Of a stretch of 5,268 nt of DNA, positions 1 through 5,268 are shown piece by piece. Origin of the DNA: DASXYG01 sp036502625 (GTDB lineage: Bacteria > Actinomycetota > Actinomycetes > Streptosporangiales > Streptosporangiaceae); contig DASXYG010000092.1 in assembly GCA_036502625.1 (NCBI GenBank), forward strand, positions 1-5,268, given 5' to 3'. The notes beneath the pieces were generated by a model, which saw nothing but the letters and a program-made list of their open reading frames with translations, ran no database searches and was not told where the DNA came from. Position 1 is the stretch's first letter. Every line of letters starts with the position of its first letter. The position numbers and the translations under genes were made by a program.

Positions 1-350
1 TCACCCGCCCCTAGCCCCAACCCCGCCCGCCCCTGCCGCAGGCGGGGCGAGGGTTAGGCCAGGCCGCGCCATGCCACAGCCGGGGCGGGGGTTGGGGCCA
101 GGCCGCGCCAGCCGCAGGCGCGGCGGGGGTTGAGGGAAGGCTGCCTGTCTCCGCCGCCCGTCCTCCCGCATTCGCGGCGCGGGGGTTGGGGCCAGGCCGC
201 GCCCTGCCACACGCGCGGCGGGGATTGGGGAAGGCCGCCCTGCCGCAGCCGCGGCGGGGATTAGGGCCAGGCCGCCTGACTCCGCCGCCCCTCCTCCCGC
301 GTACGCGGCGGGGCCGGGCGAAGGCCGGGCCTGTCTCCGGCGGTGGTCGG
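1..350. repeat. G-rich degenerate tandem repeat, non-coding
   Basis: No convincing gene lies here. The stretch consists of diverged copies of a unit of about 36-39 bp that runs roughly TGCCGCAGCCGCGGCGGGG, then TTGGGGCCAGGCCGCGCC, with copies starting near 33, 72, 111, 204 and 241. A higher-order period of about 131 bp is visible: 140-179 and 271-310 match at about 35 of 40 positions, and the bases before each copy (111-139 and 242-270) also align. Several units can fold, for example GGCGCGG (176-182) with CCGCGCC (197-203), and GGCGG (253-257) with CCGCC (272-276). A perfect 12-bp palindrome, CCGCGTACGCGG, lies at 297-308. The array sits just downstream of the operon's last stop codon, so its transcript would be C-rich and structured. 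Open frames crossing it are GC artefacts. Any role in termination or mRNA stability is inference. Confidence 0.75.
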
Positions 351-1241
351 TTACGGGAGGCCTGCGTGTGGGACGGTCACCTCGGCGGCCAACAGGCGGG
401 CCTCGCGGGTGGTGCGGCGTTCCTCCTCGGCGAAGGACGGGGCCGCGCACATGTAGAGCGTGCGGCCGTCCTCGCCGCCGAGCATGCACGCGTAGACGCC
501 CAGGTCGCCGGTCGAGATCTCGTCCGCGATCTCGCCGCCCTCCCGTACCCGTACGACCCGGTTGCCCAGCGCGTCCGCGATCCACAGCAGGCCCTCGGCG
601 TCCAGGCACATCCCGTCGGGCGCGATCCCCCCGCCACTCTCCGCCTCCGCGAGGTCGGACGTGTCCGGCAGCGGACCGAAACGCGCCCAGTCGCGGCGTT
701 CGGACACCCCGCCGTCCGCACCGACGTCGAACGCGCTGATCCGCTGCCCGAACGTCTCCGCGACCAGCAGCGTCCCCCCGTCCGGGGTGAGCACGCTCCC
801 GTTCGGGAAGTACAGCCCGTCGGCGACCACCTCGGCCGTACCGTCGAGCTCCACCCGGATCAGCCCGGTCGTCCGGATCTCCGCCCCGGCCATCAGGTCG
901 AACCCGAAGTCGCCGACGTACGCGCGCCCGGCGCGGTCGACCACCATGTCGTTGAGGTGCCACGGCGCCAGCCGCGACAGGTCCGCGTGGACGGCCAGCT
1001 CGCCGGACGGCTCACGCCGCAGCAGCAGCCGGTCGCGCATCGACACGATCAGCATCCGCCCGTCCGGCAGCCACCCCGTGCCGGACGGCTGCCCCTCCAC
1101 CTCGGCCTCGGGGCGCACCGTCCCCGCCGGGCCGACCGAGATCACCTGCCGCGTGTAGAAGTCCGATACGTAGAGGCGGCCGTTGTGCCAGCGCGGCCCC
1201 TCGAAGTACGTGTATCCCTCGACGACGGTGCGCACTGCCAT
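351..1241 (-). CDS. SMP-30/gluconolactonase/LRE family protein (probable lactonase)
   Basis: This encodes 296 residues of a six-bladed beta-propeller of the SMP-30/gluconolactonase family. Characterised members are metal-dependent enzymes that hydrolyse sugar lactones or related esters, usually in the cytoplasm; no signal peptide is seen. The metal-site positions are recognisable: Glu14 in FEGPRW, Asn147 in FPNGSV and Asp209 in APDGMCLDAEG. The last of these closely resembles the corresponding stretch of animal regucalcin. Asn97-Asp98 in LNDMVVD fits the conserved substrate-side Asn-Asp. Length is normal for the family. The chosen ATG at 1241 has GGAGG five bases upstream. A GTG at 1265 would add eight residues and overlap the thioesterase stop by 4 bp, but it lacks comparable support. 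It is the last gene of the operon and ends with TAA. The family also contains lactonases acting on non-sugar substrates, so the lactone is unknown. Confidence 0.9.
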   Translation of the reverse strand: MAVRTVVEGYTYFEGPRWHNGRLYVSDFYTRQVISVGPAGTVRPEAEVEGQPSGTGWLPDGRMLIVSMRDRLLLRREPSGELAVHADLSRLAPWHLNDMVVDRAGRAYVGDFGFDLMAGAEIRTTGLIRVELDGTAEVVADGLYFPNGSVLTPDGGTLLVAETFGQRISAFDVGADGGVSERRDWARFGPLPDTSDLAEAESGGGIAPDGMCLDAEGLLWIADALGNRVVRVREGGEIADEISTGDLGVYACMLGGEDGRTLYMCAAPSFAEEERRTTREARLLAAEVTVPHAGLP

Positions 1242-1246
1242 GCCGG

Positions 1247-1251
1247 CCTCC
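1247..1251 (-). promoter_or_regulatory. Ribosome binding site deciding the SMP-30 start
   Basis: The minus strand reads GGAGG five bases before the ATG at 1241. This favours that start over the in-frame GTG at 1265. The site lies in the 20-bp gap after the thioesterase stop, so the two genes are probably translated from one message. Confidence 0.75.
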
Positions 1252-1261
1252 TCGCTGGACG

Positions 1262-1669
1262 TCACTCCTCGGGCTTCGCCAGGCGCATGAGATGGACCTG
1301 GCCGTCGGCGACCAGCCGCCCGCGCTCGTCGTGGATGACCGCCGACCAGAGCTGGCGCGGATCGTCGTCCGCGGCGAACTCGGCCACGACGGTGAGCGTG
1401 CCCGACGTCGTGGCGCGCCGGAAGTTCGTCCTGTTCGAGATGCCCACCATCCGCTGGTCGAGCCCCGCACGCAGGCTCGCGCCGACGCTCGCGGTGGTCT
1501 CGATGATCGCGCAGTACACCCCGCCGTGCACGATCCCGTGCCCCTGGAGCAGGTCGTCGGTAACGGCGATCTCGCCCTCCACCCGCTCCCCGTCGGCCCG
1601 GGTCAGCCGAAGCCCGATGAGCCGGTCAAGCCCGTCGGGAAACCCCCGCAGCGGCGCGTCGGCCGTCAT
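1262..1669 (-). CDS. PaaI-family hotdog-fold acyl-CoA thioesterase
   Basis: This encodes 135 residues, the normal length of a single-domain hotdog thioesterase of the PaaI/4-hydroxybenzoyl-CoA thioesterase (Arthrobacter-type) group. These enzymes hydrolyse aromatic or other acyl-CoA esters to free acid and CoA, usually as tetramers in the cytoplasm. The signature lies at residues 43-62: GHGIVHGG followed by a helix with Glu57 in IIETTA. The glycine-to-glutamate spacing of eight (Gly49, Glu57) matches the catalytic Gly/Glu pair of the Arthrobacter enzyme. A later NRTNFRRAT stretch (79-87) fits the strand where the family usually has its N-F-R/L-P element. The ATG at 1669 has GGAGG five bases upstream; an in-frame GTG at 1687 would add six residues and is less likely. 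It follows the flavoprotein after 91 bp and precedes the SMP-30 gene by 20 bp. The acyl-CoA substrate is unknown. It could act in the pathway itself or recover CoA from dead-end thioesters. Confidence 0.9.
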   Translation of the reverse strand: MTADAPLRGFPDGLDRLIGLRLTRADGERVEGEIAVTDDLLQGHGIVHGGVYCAIIETTASVGASLRAGLDQRMVGISNRTNFRRATTSGTLTVVAEFAADDDPRQLWSAVIHDERGRLVADGQVHLMRLAKPEE

Positions 1670-1674
1670 AGCCA

Positions 1675-1679
1675 CCTCC
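1675..1679 (-). promoter_or_regulatory. Ribosome binding site deciding the thioesterase start
   Basis: The minus strand reads GGAGG followed by five bases and the ATG at 1669. An upstream GTG at 1687 would place this site inside the coding sequence, so the shorter protein is preferred. Confidence 0.75.
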
Positions 1680-1695
1680 ACGATCACCCGCCCCC

Positions 1696-1725
1696 AAGCT
1701 AGGGCGAACCCCGCACGTACGCCAG
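1696..1725 (-). promoter_or_regulatory. Possible internal promoter for the thioesterase and SMP-30 genes
   Basis: In the 91-bp gap before the thioesterase the minus strand carries TAGCTT (1701-1696). This fits the actinobacterial TAGnnT form of a -10 element. CTGGCG (1725-1720) lies 18 bp upstream as a weak -35. Transcription would begin near 1690, giving a leader of about 20 bases that includes the GGAGG site. The -35 match is only about three of six, so this is tentative. Confidence 0.3.
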
Positions 1726-1739
1726 TGCCCGTACGGGGT
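1708..1739. promoter_or_regulatory. Inverted repeat between flavoprotein and thioesterase genes
   Basis: Two nested arm pairs are seen: GTACG (1717-1721) with CGTAC (1730-1734) around an 8-base loop, and ACCCC (1708-1712) with GGGGT (1735-1739) outside. A 4-base bulge lies on one side. It could be an RNA hairpin that limits read-through or protects the downstream message, or a DNA operator, since it overlaps the possible -35 element. There is no U tract after it, so it is not a classic intrinsic terminator. Confidence 0.4.
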
Positions 1740-1760
1740 CCGCGGCGATCGCGGCCGGAT

Positions 1761-3002
1761 CTACCAGGGCAGCCGGGCGTCCTGGCGGTTCAGTTCGGCG
1801 CGTACGGCGGCCGGGTCGAGGGGCTTGCCGGACGCGATCTCGGCGGCGGCGACGCCCGCCGCGTGGCCGGTGGCCATCGCGGTGCCCATGGCGCGCATGG
1901 AGCCGCCGGCGCCGCGGTCGCCGTCGACCAGGCGGCCGGCGGCGAACAGGTTGGCGGTGTTCGCGCTGTGCAGGGCGCGCAGCGGGATGCCGTACACGCC
2001 GTCGCCGCCGATGAACCGCCACTCGGCGGGCACGCCCACCCCGGGGTGGTACTCGATGGGCCACGCGCCGACGGCCACCGCGTCGGGGTAGGTGTCCCCG
2101 TCGAGCACCACCCGTTCGGGCACGCGGTGGCGGCCGATGACGTGGCGCGACTCGCGGGTGCCGAGCTCCGGGCCGGTGGACACGATGTACGCGGACCCGC
2201 AGCCGGGCGCGCCGCGCACCGCCTCCAGGTACGCGCGGGCCTGGGCGCGGGCGTGCGCCTCCGCGGCCGAGACGCTGCGCGCGTCGGTCGCGTCGTACTC
2301 CTCGTCCGCGAGGTAGGCGATGACGTCGCCGGACACCGGCATCCGCGCGATCAGGCCGCGCTCGGCGGCCAGCGGCGCCACGCCCCGCTCCTTCGCCGCC
2401 TTGATCGCCGCCTGGAAGGAGTCGCGGGAGACGTCGGCGTCCGCTGGGATGCCGCCGAACCTGATGCCCAGCGTCGCGGTCTGCACGCGGCCGTCGGTGC
2501 CGTACCTGACGTCGGCGCCCGCGTGGTACGCCAGGTCGCCCTCGCCCGAGCCGTCGACGAACGCGGCCGCCGTGGAGGTGTGCGCGCCGCGGTGGTCCAG
2601 CACGTCGACGGACGCCACCCGGTCGCCGTCGCGGCGCGCCCCGGTCACCGCCGCGTGCAGCAGGACGTCCACCCCGGCCGCCGCGCACACCTCGTCGAGC
2701 GCGCGTTTCACGGTCTCCGGGTCGAACACCACGGCCACGGCGGTGAACCGGGTGGGCGGCGTGACGGCGCCGGCCGCGCGCAGCTTCGCCATGACGCGCT
2801 CCGCGACGCCGAACACCGCCTGGCCGGGCGGATCCGTCCGCGTGAACAGCCCGCAGTACGTGACGACGTTGCGCAGCGTGGCCGCGCCGCCGAGGCAGGG
2901 GCCGCGCTCGACGAGCAGCGTACGGCGCCCCGCCTCGGCCGCGCCCACGGCGGCGGCGACCCCGGCCGAGCCGCCGCCGGCCACGATGACGTCGTAATCC
3001 AT
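1761..3002 (-). CDS. FAD-dependent oxidoreductase (FAD_oxidored-like)
   Basis: This encodes 413 residues of a flavoprotein built on a Rossmann FAD-binding fold. The N-terminus has the dinucleotide motif GGGSAGVAAA (residues 9-18) and Glu32 at the end of the second strand (LLVERG), which should bind the ribose. Residues 149-168 (VDGSGEGDLAYHAG and following) match the internal IDATGDGDLA-type element of the FAD_oxidored family. Residues 281-294 (GTRESRHVIGRHRV) fit its usual RESR segment. The C-terminal stretch at 352-387 (LFAAGRLVDGDRGAGGSMR, then the ATGHAAG region) is the usual second FAD-contacting motif. No signal peptide or membrane segment is seen, so it is probably cytoplasmic. Start: ATG with GGAG five bases upstream. 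It follows the transporter by 19 bp, and they are surely co-transcribed. Few members of this family have known substrates. A role in oxidising the imported compound is inferred only from position. Confidence 0.9.
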   Translation of the reverse strand: MDYDVIVAGGGSAGVAAAVGAAEAGRRTLLVERGPCLGGAATLRNVVTYCGLFTRTDPPGQAVFGVAERVMAKLRAAGAVTPPTRFTAVAVVFDPETVKRALDEVCAAAGVDVLLHAAVTGARRDGDRVASVDVLDHRGAHTSTAAAFVDGSGEGDLAYHAGADVRYGTDGRVQTATLGIRFGGIPADADVSRDSFQAAIKAAKERGVAPLAAERGLIARMPVSGDVIAYLADEEYDATDARSVSAAEAHARAQARAYLEAVRGAPGCGSAYIVSTGPELGTRESRHVIGRHRVPERVVLDGDTYPDAVAVGAWPIEYHPGVGVPAEWRFIGGDGVYGIPLRALHSANTANLFAAGRLVDGDRGAGGSMRAMGTAMATGHAAGVAAAEIASGKPLDPAAVRAELNRQDARLPW

Positions 3003-3021
3003 GTGATCTCCGTACGTTCGG

Positions 3022-4275
3022 TCAGGCGGAAACGGGTTCGGGCGCGCCGCGGCGCCGGGTGGGCCGCGCCTCGCGGACGCCCAGCATGCAGAAGATGCCC
3101 AGGAGCGGTCCGGCGGCCAGGGTCAGGAACGCGGCGTAGAAGGAGTGGGTCGAGGCGAACACCCCGCCGACGACGACCGGCACGATGACCGAGCCGAGCT
3201 GCCACACCGCGTTCGTGGCGCCCGCCGCGGAGCCGGTCAGCCGCTCGCCGGCGAGCGCCGGGGTGAGCGCCGCGGTCAGCGGGCTGTAGACGTACGCGAA
3301 GATGCCGAGGAACGGCGCGGCGATCATGAACGCGGCCGGGGTGGACAGCGTGCCGAAGATCAGCAGCGTGACGACGAACCCGGCGAAGATCACCATGATG
3401 CCGGTCCTGCGGCGGATGCCGAACGCGTCCGTGATGGCCCCGACCAGCGGCTTCACCACGATCGCGACCGCGCCGAAGATCACCACGATCAGCCCTGCGG
3501 TCTTCGGGTCGATGCCGTTGCCCTTGATCATCAGCGTGTTCGACCAGGTGATGAACCCGTACGTGCCCCACAGCCCGCAGAACCCGGCCAGGCCGAGGAA
3601 CAGCAGGCTGCGGTTGCGGAACAGCAGCGCCGGGTTGGGCAGCGCCGCCGCCGTACGGGCCGCACCGCCCGCGGCCTGCGGCGCGGAGCGGATGAAGATC
3701 CAGCAGACGACGCCCGCGACCACCGAGATGCCGCCGAACAGGTGGTAGGAGAGGTGCCAGTCGTACGCCTCGATCAGCGACGGCACGGTGGCGTTGGCGA
3801 TCACCGTGCCGAGCGAGGTGGCCGTGGTGAACACGCCCATCGCGAAGCCCTGGCCGCTGGGCCGGAACCACTGCGCGATCAGCTTCAGCCCCGCGGAGTA
3901 GTCGGCGCCGGCGAACAGGCCGACGACGGCCTGGAAGGCGATGCCGAGCGCGGCCGAGGTGGTCGAGCCGAACGCGATCATGAACACGCCCGCGACGATC
4001 ATGCTGATGCCGATGACGCGCCGGCCGCCGAGCCAGTCGGAGATGAAGCCGCCCGCCGCGTTGGAGATCACGTAGCCGATGTAGTACGCGGTGGCGAACA
4101 CGCCGAGCCCGGCCAGCGTCACGCCGAGCGAGTCACCCACGGACGGCGCGGCCGGCCCCCAGGTGGACCGGTCCAGCGAGGTGAGGGTAAAGGCCAGCCA
4201 GGCCAGGATCAGGACGACCCACCGGTACGGCGAGGAGCGCTGGCCGGTCTCGGCCGGTGCGGCGGCGGAACTCAT
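3022..4275 (-). CDS. MFS transporter, anion:cation symporter (ACS)-type
   Basis: This encodes 417 residues with about twelve hydrophobic membrane segments, near 18-38, 54-74, 86-104, 108-128, 145-165, 178-197, 224-245, 260-282, 291-310, 315-338, 350-372 and 379-400. A long basic central loop lies at about 198-223. The SLDRSTWGPAAPSV stretch in the first segment (33-46) is the ACS-type signature. The loop after segment two has the motif-A form GFISDWLGGRRV (76-87), repeated more weakly in GAITDAFGIRRR (279-290). Family members import organic anions such as sugar acids, tartrate, phthalate and other aromatic acids with protons. The ATG at 4275 has GGAG seven bases upstream. A longer frame to 4341 would add 22 proline-rich residues without a ribosome site and is rejected. 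It is the first gene of the operon, directly next to the divergent IclR control region. The substrate cannot be told from the sequence, but it is probably the operon's inducer or its precursor. Confidence 0.9.
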   Translation of the reverse strand: MSSAAAPAETGQRSSPYRWVVLILAWLAFTLTSLDRSTWGPAAPSVGDSLGVTLAGLGVFATAYYIGYVISNAAGGFISDWLGGRRVIGISMIVAGVFMIAFGSTTSAALGIAFQAVVGLFAGADYSAGLKLIAQWFRPSGQGFAMGVFTTATSLGTVIANATVPSLIEAYDWHLSYHLFGGISVVAGVVCWIFIRSAPQAAGGAARTAAALPNPALLFRNRSLLFLGLAGFCGLWGTYGFITWSNTLMIKGNGIDPKTAGLIVVIFGAVAIVVKPLVGAITDAFGIRRRTGIMVIFAGFVVTLLIFGTLSTPAAFMIAAPFLGIFAYVYSPLTAALTPALAGERLTGSAAGATNAVWQLGSVIVPVVVGGVFASTHSFYAAFLTLAAGPLLGIFCMLGVREARPTRRRGAPEPVSA

Positions 4276-4347
4276 GGATGGACTCCAGCGGGTCGGCGGC
4301 ACGGGGCCGGGATGGGGCGCGGACATGCGGGGATACCGCACCGCGCC

Positions 4348-4376
4348 ACCGCACGCTAATGTGGCGTTCTTGTCAA
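4348..4376 (-). promoter_or_regulatory. Probable operon promoter (consensus -35, uncertain -10)
   Basis: The minus strand has a perfect TTGACA at 4376-4371, facing the transporter gene. The -10 is unclear. At 17 bp spacing the hexamer is TGCGGT (4353-4348), which is poor. A better TAGCGT (4358-4353) lies only 12 bp away, and would instead pair with TTTCCG (4381-4376) at 18 bp. A weak -10 would suit a promoter that needs an activator. A leader of roughly 65-70 bases would precede the transporter ATG. Confidence 0.45.
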
Positions 4377-4378
4377 CG

Positions 4379-4394
4379 GAAAGAAAATTCTTTC
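4379..4394. promoter_or_regulatory. Palindromic operator candidate for the IclR regulator
   Basis: GAAAGAA-AA-TTCTTTC is a perfect inverted repeat with 7-base arms and a 2-base centre. It ends one base before the regulator's ATG, inside a sequence that is otherwise extremely GC-rich. It lies just upstream of the TTGACA facing the transporter. IclR-family dimers typically bind short palindromes of this size, and the E. coli IclR box is also AT-rich with GAAA/TTTC-type arms. Binding here could both control the operon and block translation or transcription of the regulator's own gene. That this protein binds it is inference. Confidence 0.6.
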
Positions 4395-5180
4395 ATGAAG
4401 AACAAGCCGCCGTACGCCCTGGAGTCGGTGGACAACGCGCTCCGGCTGCTGCAGATGCTGCGCGACACCGGCAGGGTGCGGGTCACCGAGGCCGCGCGCG
4501 AGCTCGGCTGCGCCAGGTCGACGGCGCACCGCCTGCTCGCCATGCTCGTGTACCGCGACTTCGCCGTCCATGATGACGAGCGCGGATACCTCCCCGGCCC
4601 GGCCCTGTCCGCGCCCCGCGCGGCCGGCCGCCCCGCGCAGGTCCTGCGCCAGGCCATGACGCCGCACATGGAGCGGCTCTGCGACCAGGTGGGCGAGACG
4701 GTCAACCTGGTCATCCGGGTGGGCACGCAGGTGCGGTTCCTCTCCAGCGTCGAGTCCGCGCAGGTCCTGCACGTAGGCGACCGCCGCGGCACGATCCTCC
4801 CCGCCCACCAGGCCTCAGGCGGCAAGGCCCTCCTCGCGGAACTCACCCCCGAAGAGCTCGACGCACTGTATCTGACCAGCGAAGACGGCCCGTCGCGCGA
4901 CCCCATGCCCCCCGAAACGTACGCCCGCCTCCGCCGCGAACTCACCCGGGTCCGCCGCCGCGGCTTCGCCCTCAACCTGGAGGAGACCGAGGCCGGGGTC
5001 TGCGCCATAGGCGCCTGCGTCTACGCCCCACCCGGCCACCCCGTAGGCGCCCTCTCAATAGCCGTGCCGTCAGCCCGCTTCCCCCGCCCCAACCTCGACC
5101 CCCTAGCCGCCCACCTCCGCACGACGGCCCGCCAAGCCCTAACCGACCTAACCGACCTCGCCGCATTGACCGAGGCGTAG
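4395..5180 (+). CDS. IclR-family transcriptional regulator
   Basis: This encodes 261 residues with the standard IclR layout. An N-terminal winged helix-turn-helix begins with ALESVDNALRLL (8-19), and its recognition helix lies around 29-50 (VTEAARELGCARSTAHRLL). The C-terminal effector-binding domain spans about 88-255, with ETVNLVIRVG (101-110), the conserved ASGGKALLA (140-148) and the GVCAIGACVY region (201-210). Family members sense small organic acids or pathway intermediates and act as repressors or activators. The ATG at 4395 fits the family N-terminus; frames extending to 4257 add unrelated sequence. There is no good ribosome site: the nearest GAAAG is about 11 bases away and lies within the palindrome, which suggests weak or self-controlled expression. 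The linker at 69-81 is unusually rich in proline and alanine for the helix normally found there. The gene is divergent from the catabolic operon, the usual position for its direct regulator. Confidence 0.92.
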   Translation: MKNKPPYALESVDNALRLLQMLRDTGRVRVTEAARELGCARSTAHRLLAMLVYRDFAVHDDERGYLPGPALSAPRAAGRPAQVLRQAMTPHMERLCDQVGETVNLVIRVGTQVRFLSSVESAQVLHVGDRRGTILPAHQASGGKALLAELTPEELDALYLTSEDGPSRDPMPPETYARLRRELTRVRRRGFALNLEETEAGVCAIGACVYAPPGHPVGALSIAVPSARFPRPNLDPLAAHLRTTARQALTDLTDLAALTEA

Positions 5181-5268
5181 CCCCCACCCGAACCACAGCA
5201 CCCGCCACCCCCTCGTACGCCCCCAATCCACCTCTCCCAGAGCCCGAACCAACTCGCGCCCCCCGAGC
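5181..5268 (+). other. C-rich tail downstream of the regulator
   Basis: No gene start, RNA gene or intrinsic terminator is seen. On the regulator's sense strand the 88 bases hold about 52 C and only about 12 G. Such C-rich, G-poor RNA could be a Rho loading region, which is inference. The window ends here. Confidence 0.35.

Noticed and set aside
1..350. CRISPR array or insertion sequence
   Set aside because: The repeat units are diverged, contiguous and without unique spacers. No transposase frame or terminal inverted repeats are seen.
1..963. A minus-strand 320-residue open frame over the repeat array and part of the SMP-30 gene
   Set aside because: It runs in another frame through the well-supported SMP-30 gene, and its end is only translated repeat units.
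186..3188. A 1000-residue plus-strand open frame antisense to three operon genes and part of the transporter
   Set aside because: Its translation is low-complexity Arg/Ala/Gly/His-rich with no family features, and the opposite strand has clear conserved proteins. It is a high-GC antisense artefact.
3145..4359. A 404-residue plus-strand open frame antisense to the transporter
   Set aside because: The composition is extreme (Arg, Asp, His, Gly) and it mirrors the transporter reading frame, with no recognisable domain.
4357..4362. TAATGT as a -10 element for the IclR gene
   Set aside because: It fits TAnnnT, but no -35-like hexamer lies 16-19 bp upstream, so support is too thin to list as a promoter.
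5181..5268. Intrinsic terminator after the regulator
   Set aside because: Only a trivial 4-base stem near the window end is possible and no T tract follows.

Overview
The window comes from a very GC-rich genome. Codons mostly end in G or C, there are strong GGAGG/GGAG ribosome binding sites, and long spurious open frames run antisense to the real genes. This is the pattern of an actinomycete. A member of the Streptosporangiales or a relative is a guess from overall style, not something the sequence proves.

Layout: positions 1-350 hold no gene, only a degenerate G-rich tandem repeat. Positions 351-4275 hold four genes in a row on the minus strand. Read in the direction of transcription they are: an MFS transporter of the anion:cation symporter type (4275-3022), an FAD-dependent oxidoreductase (3002-1761), a PaaI-type hotdog thioesterase (1669-1262) and an SMP-30/gluconolactonase-like beta-propeller (1241-351). 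Gaps are 19 bp, 91 bp and 20 bp. An IclR-family regulator (4395-5180) is transcribed the other way from a 119-bp divergent control region. The last 88 bases are C-rich and show no gene.

Taken together this looks like a substrate-inducible catabolic operon with its own regulator. The transporter would bring in an organic anion, the flavoprotein would oxidise it, the thioesterase would cleave an acyl-CoA, and the SMP-30 protein would open a lactone. The IclR protein would sense the substrate or an intermediate. Each family assignment is firm; the substrate cannot be read from the sequence. The clearest regulatory signal is a perfect 7-2-7 inverted repeat (GAAAGAA-AA-TTCTTTC, 4379-4394). It is an AT-rich island directly against the regulator's start codon, and next to a consensus -35 hexamer facing the transporter.

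I found no mobile element, CRISPR array, RNA gene, toxin-antitoxin pair or defence system. The region is most likely an ordinary accessory catabolic locus whose substrate may be undescribed.
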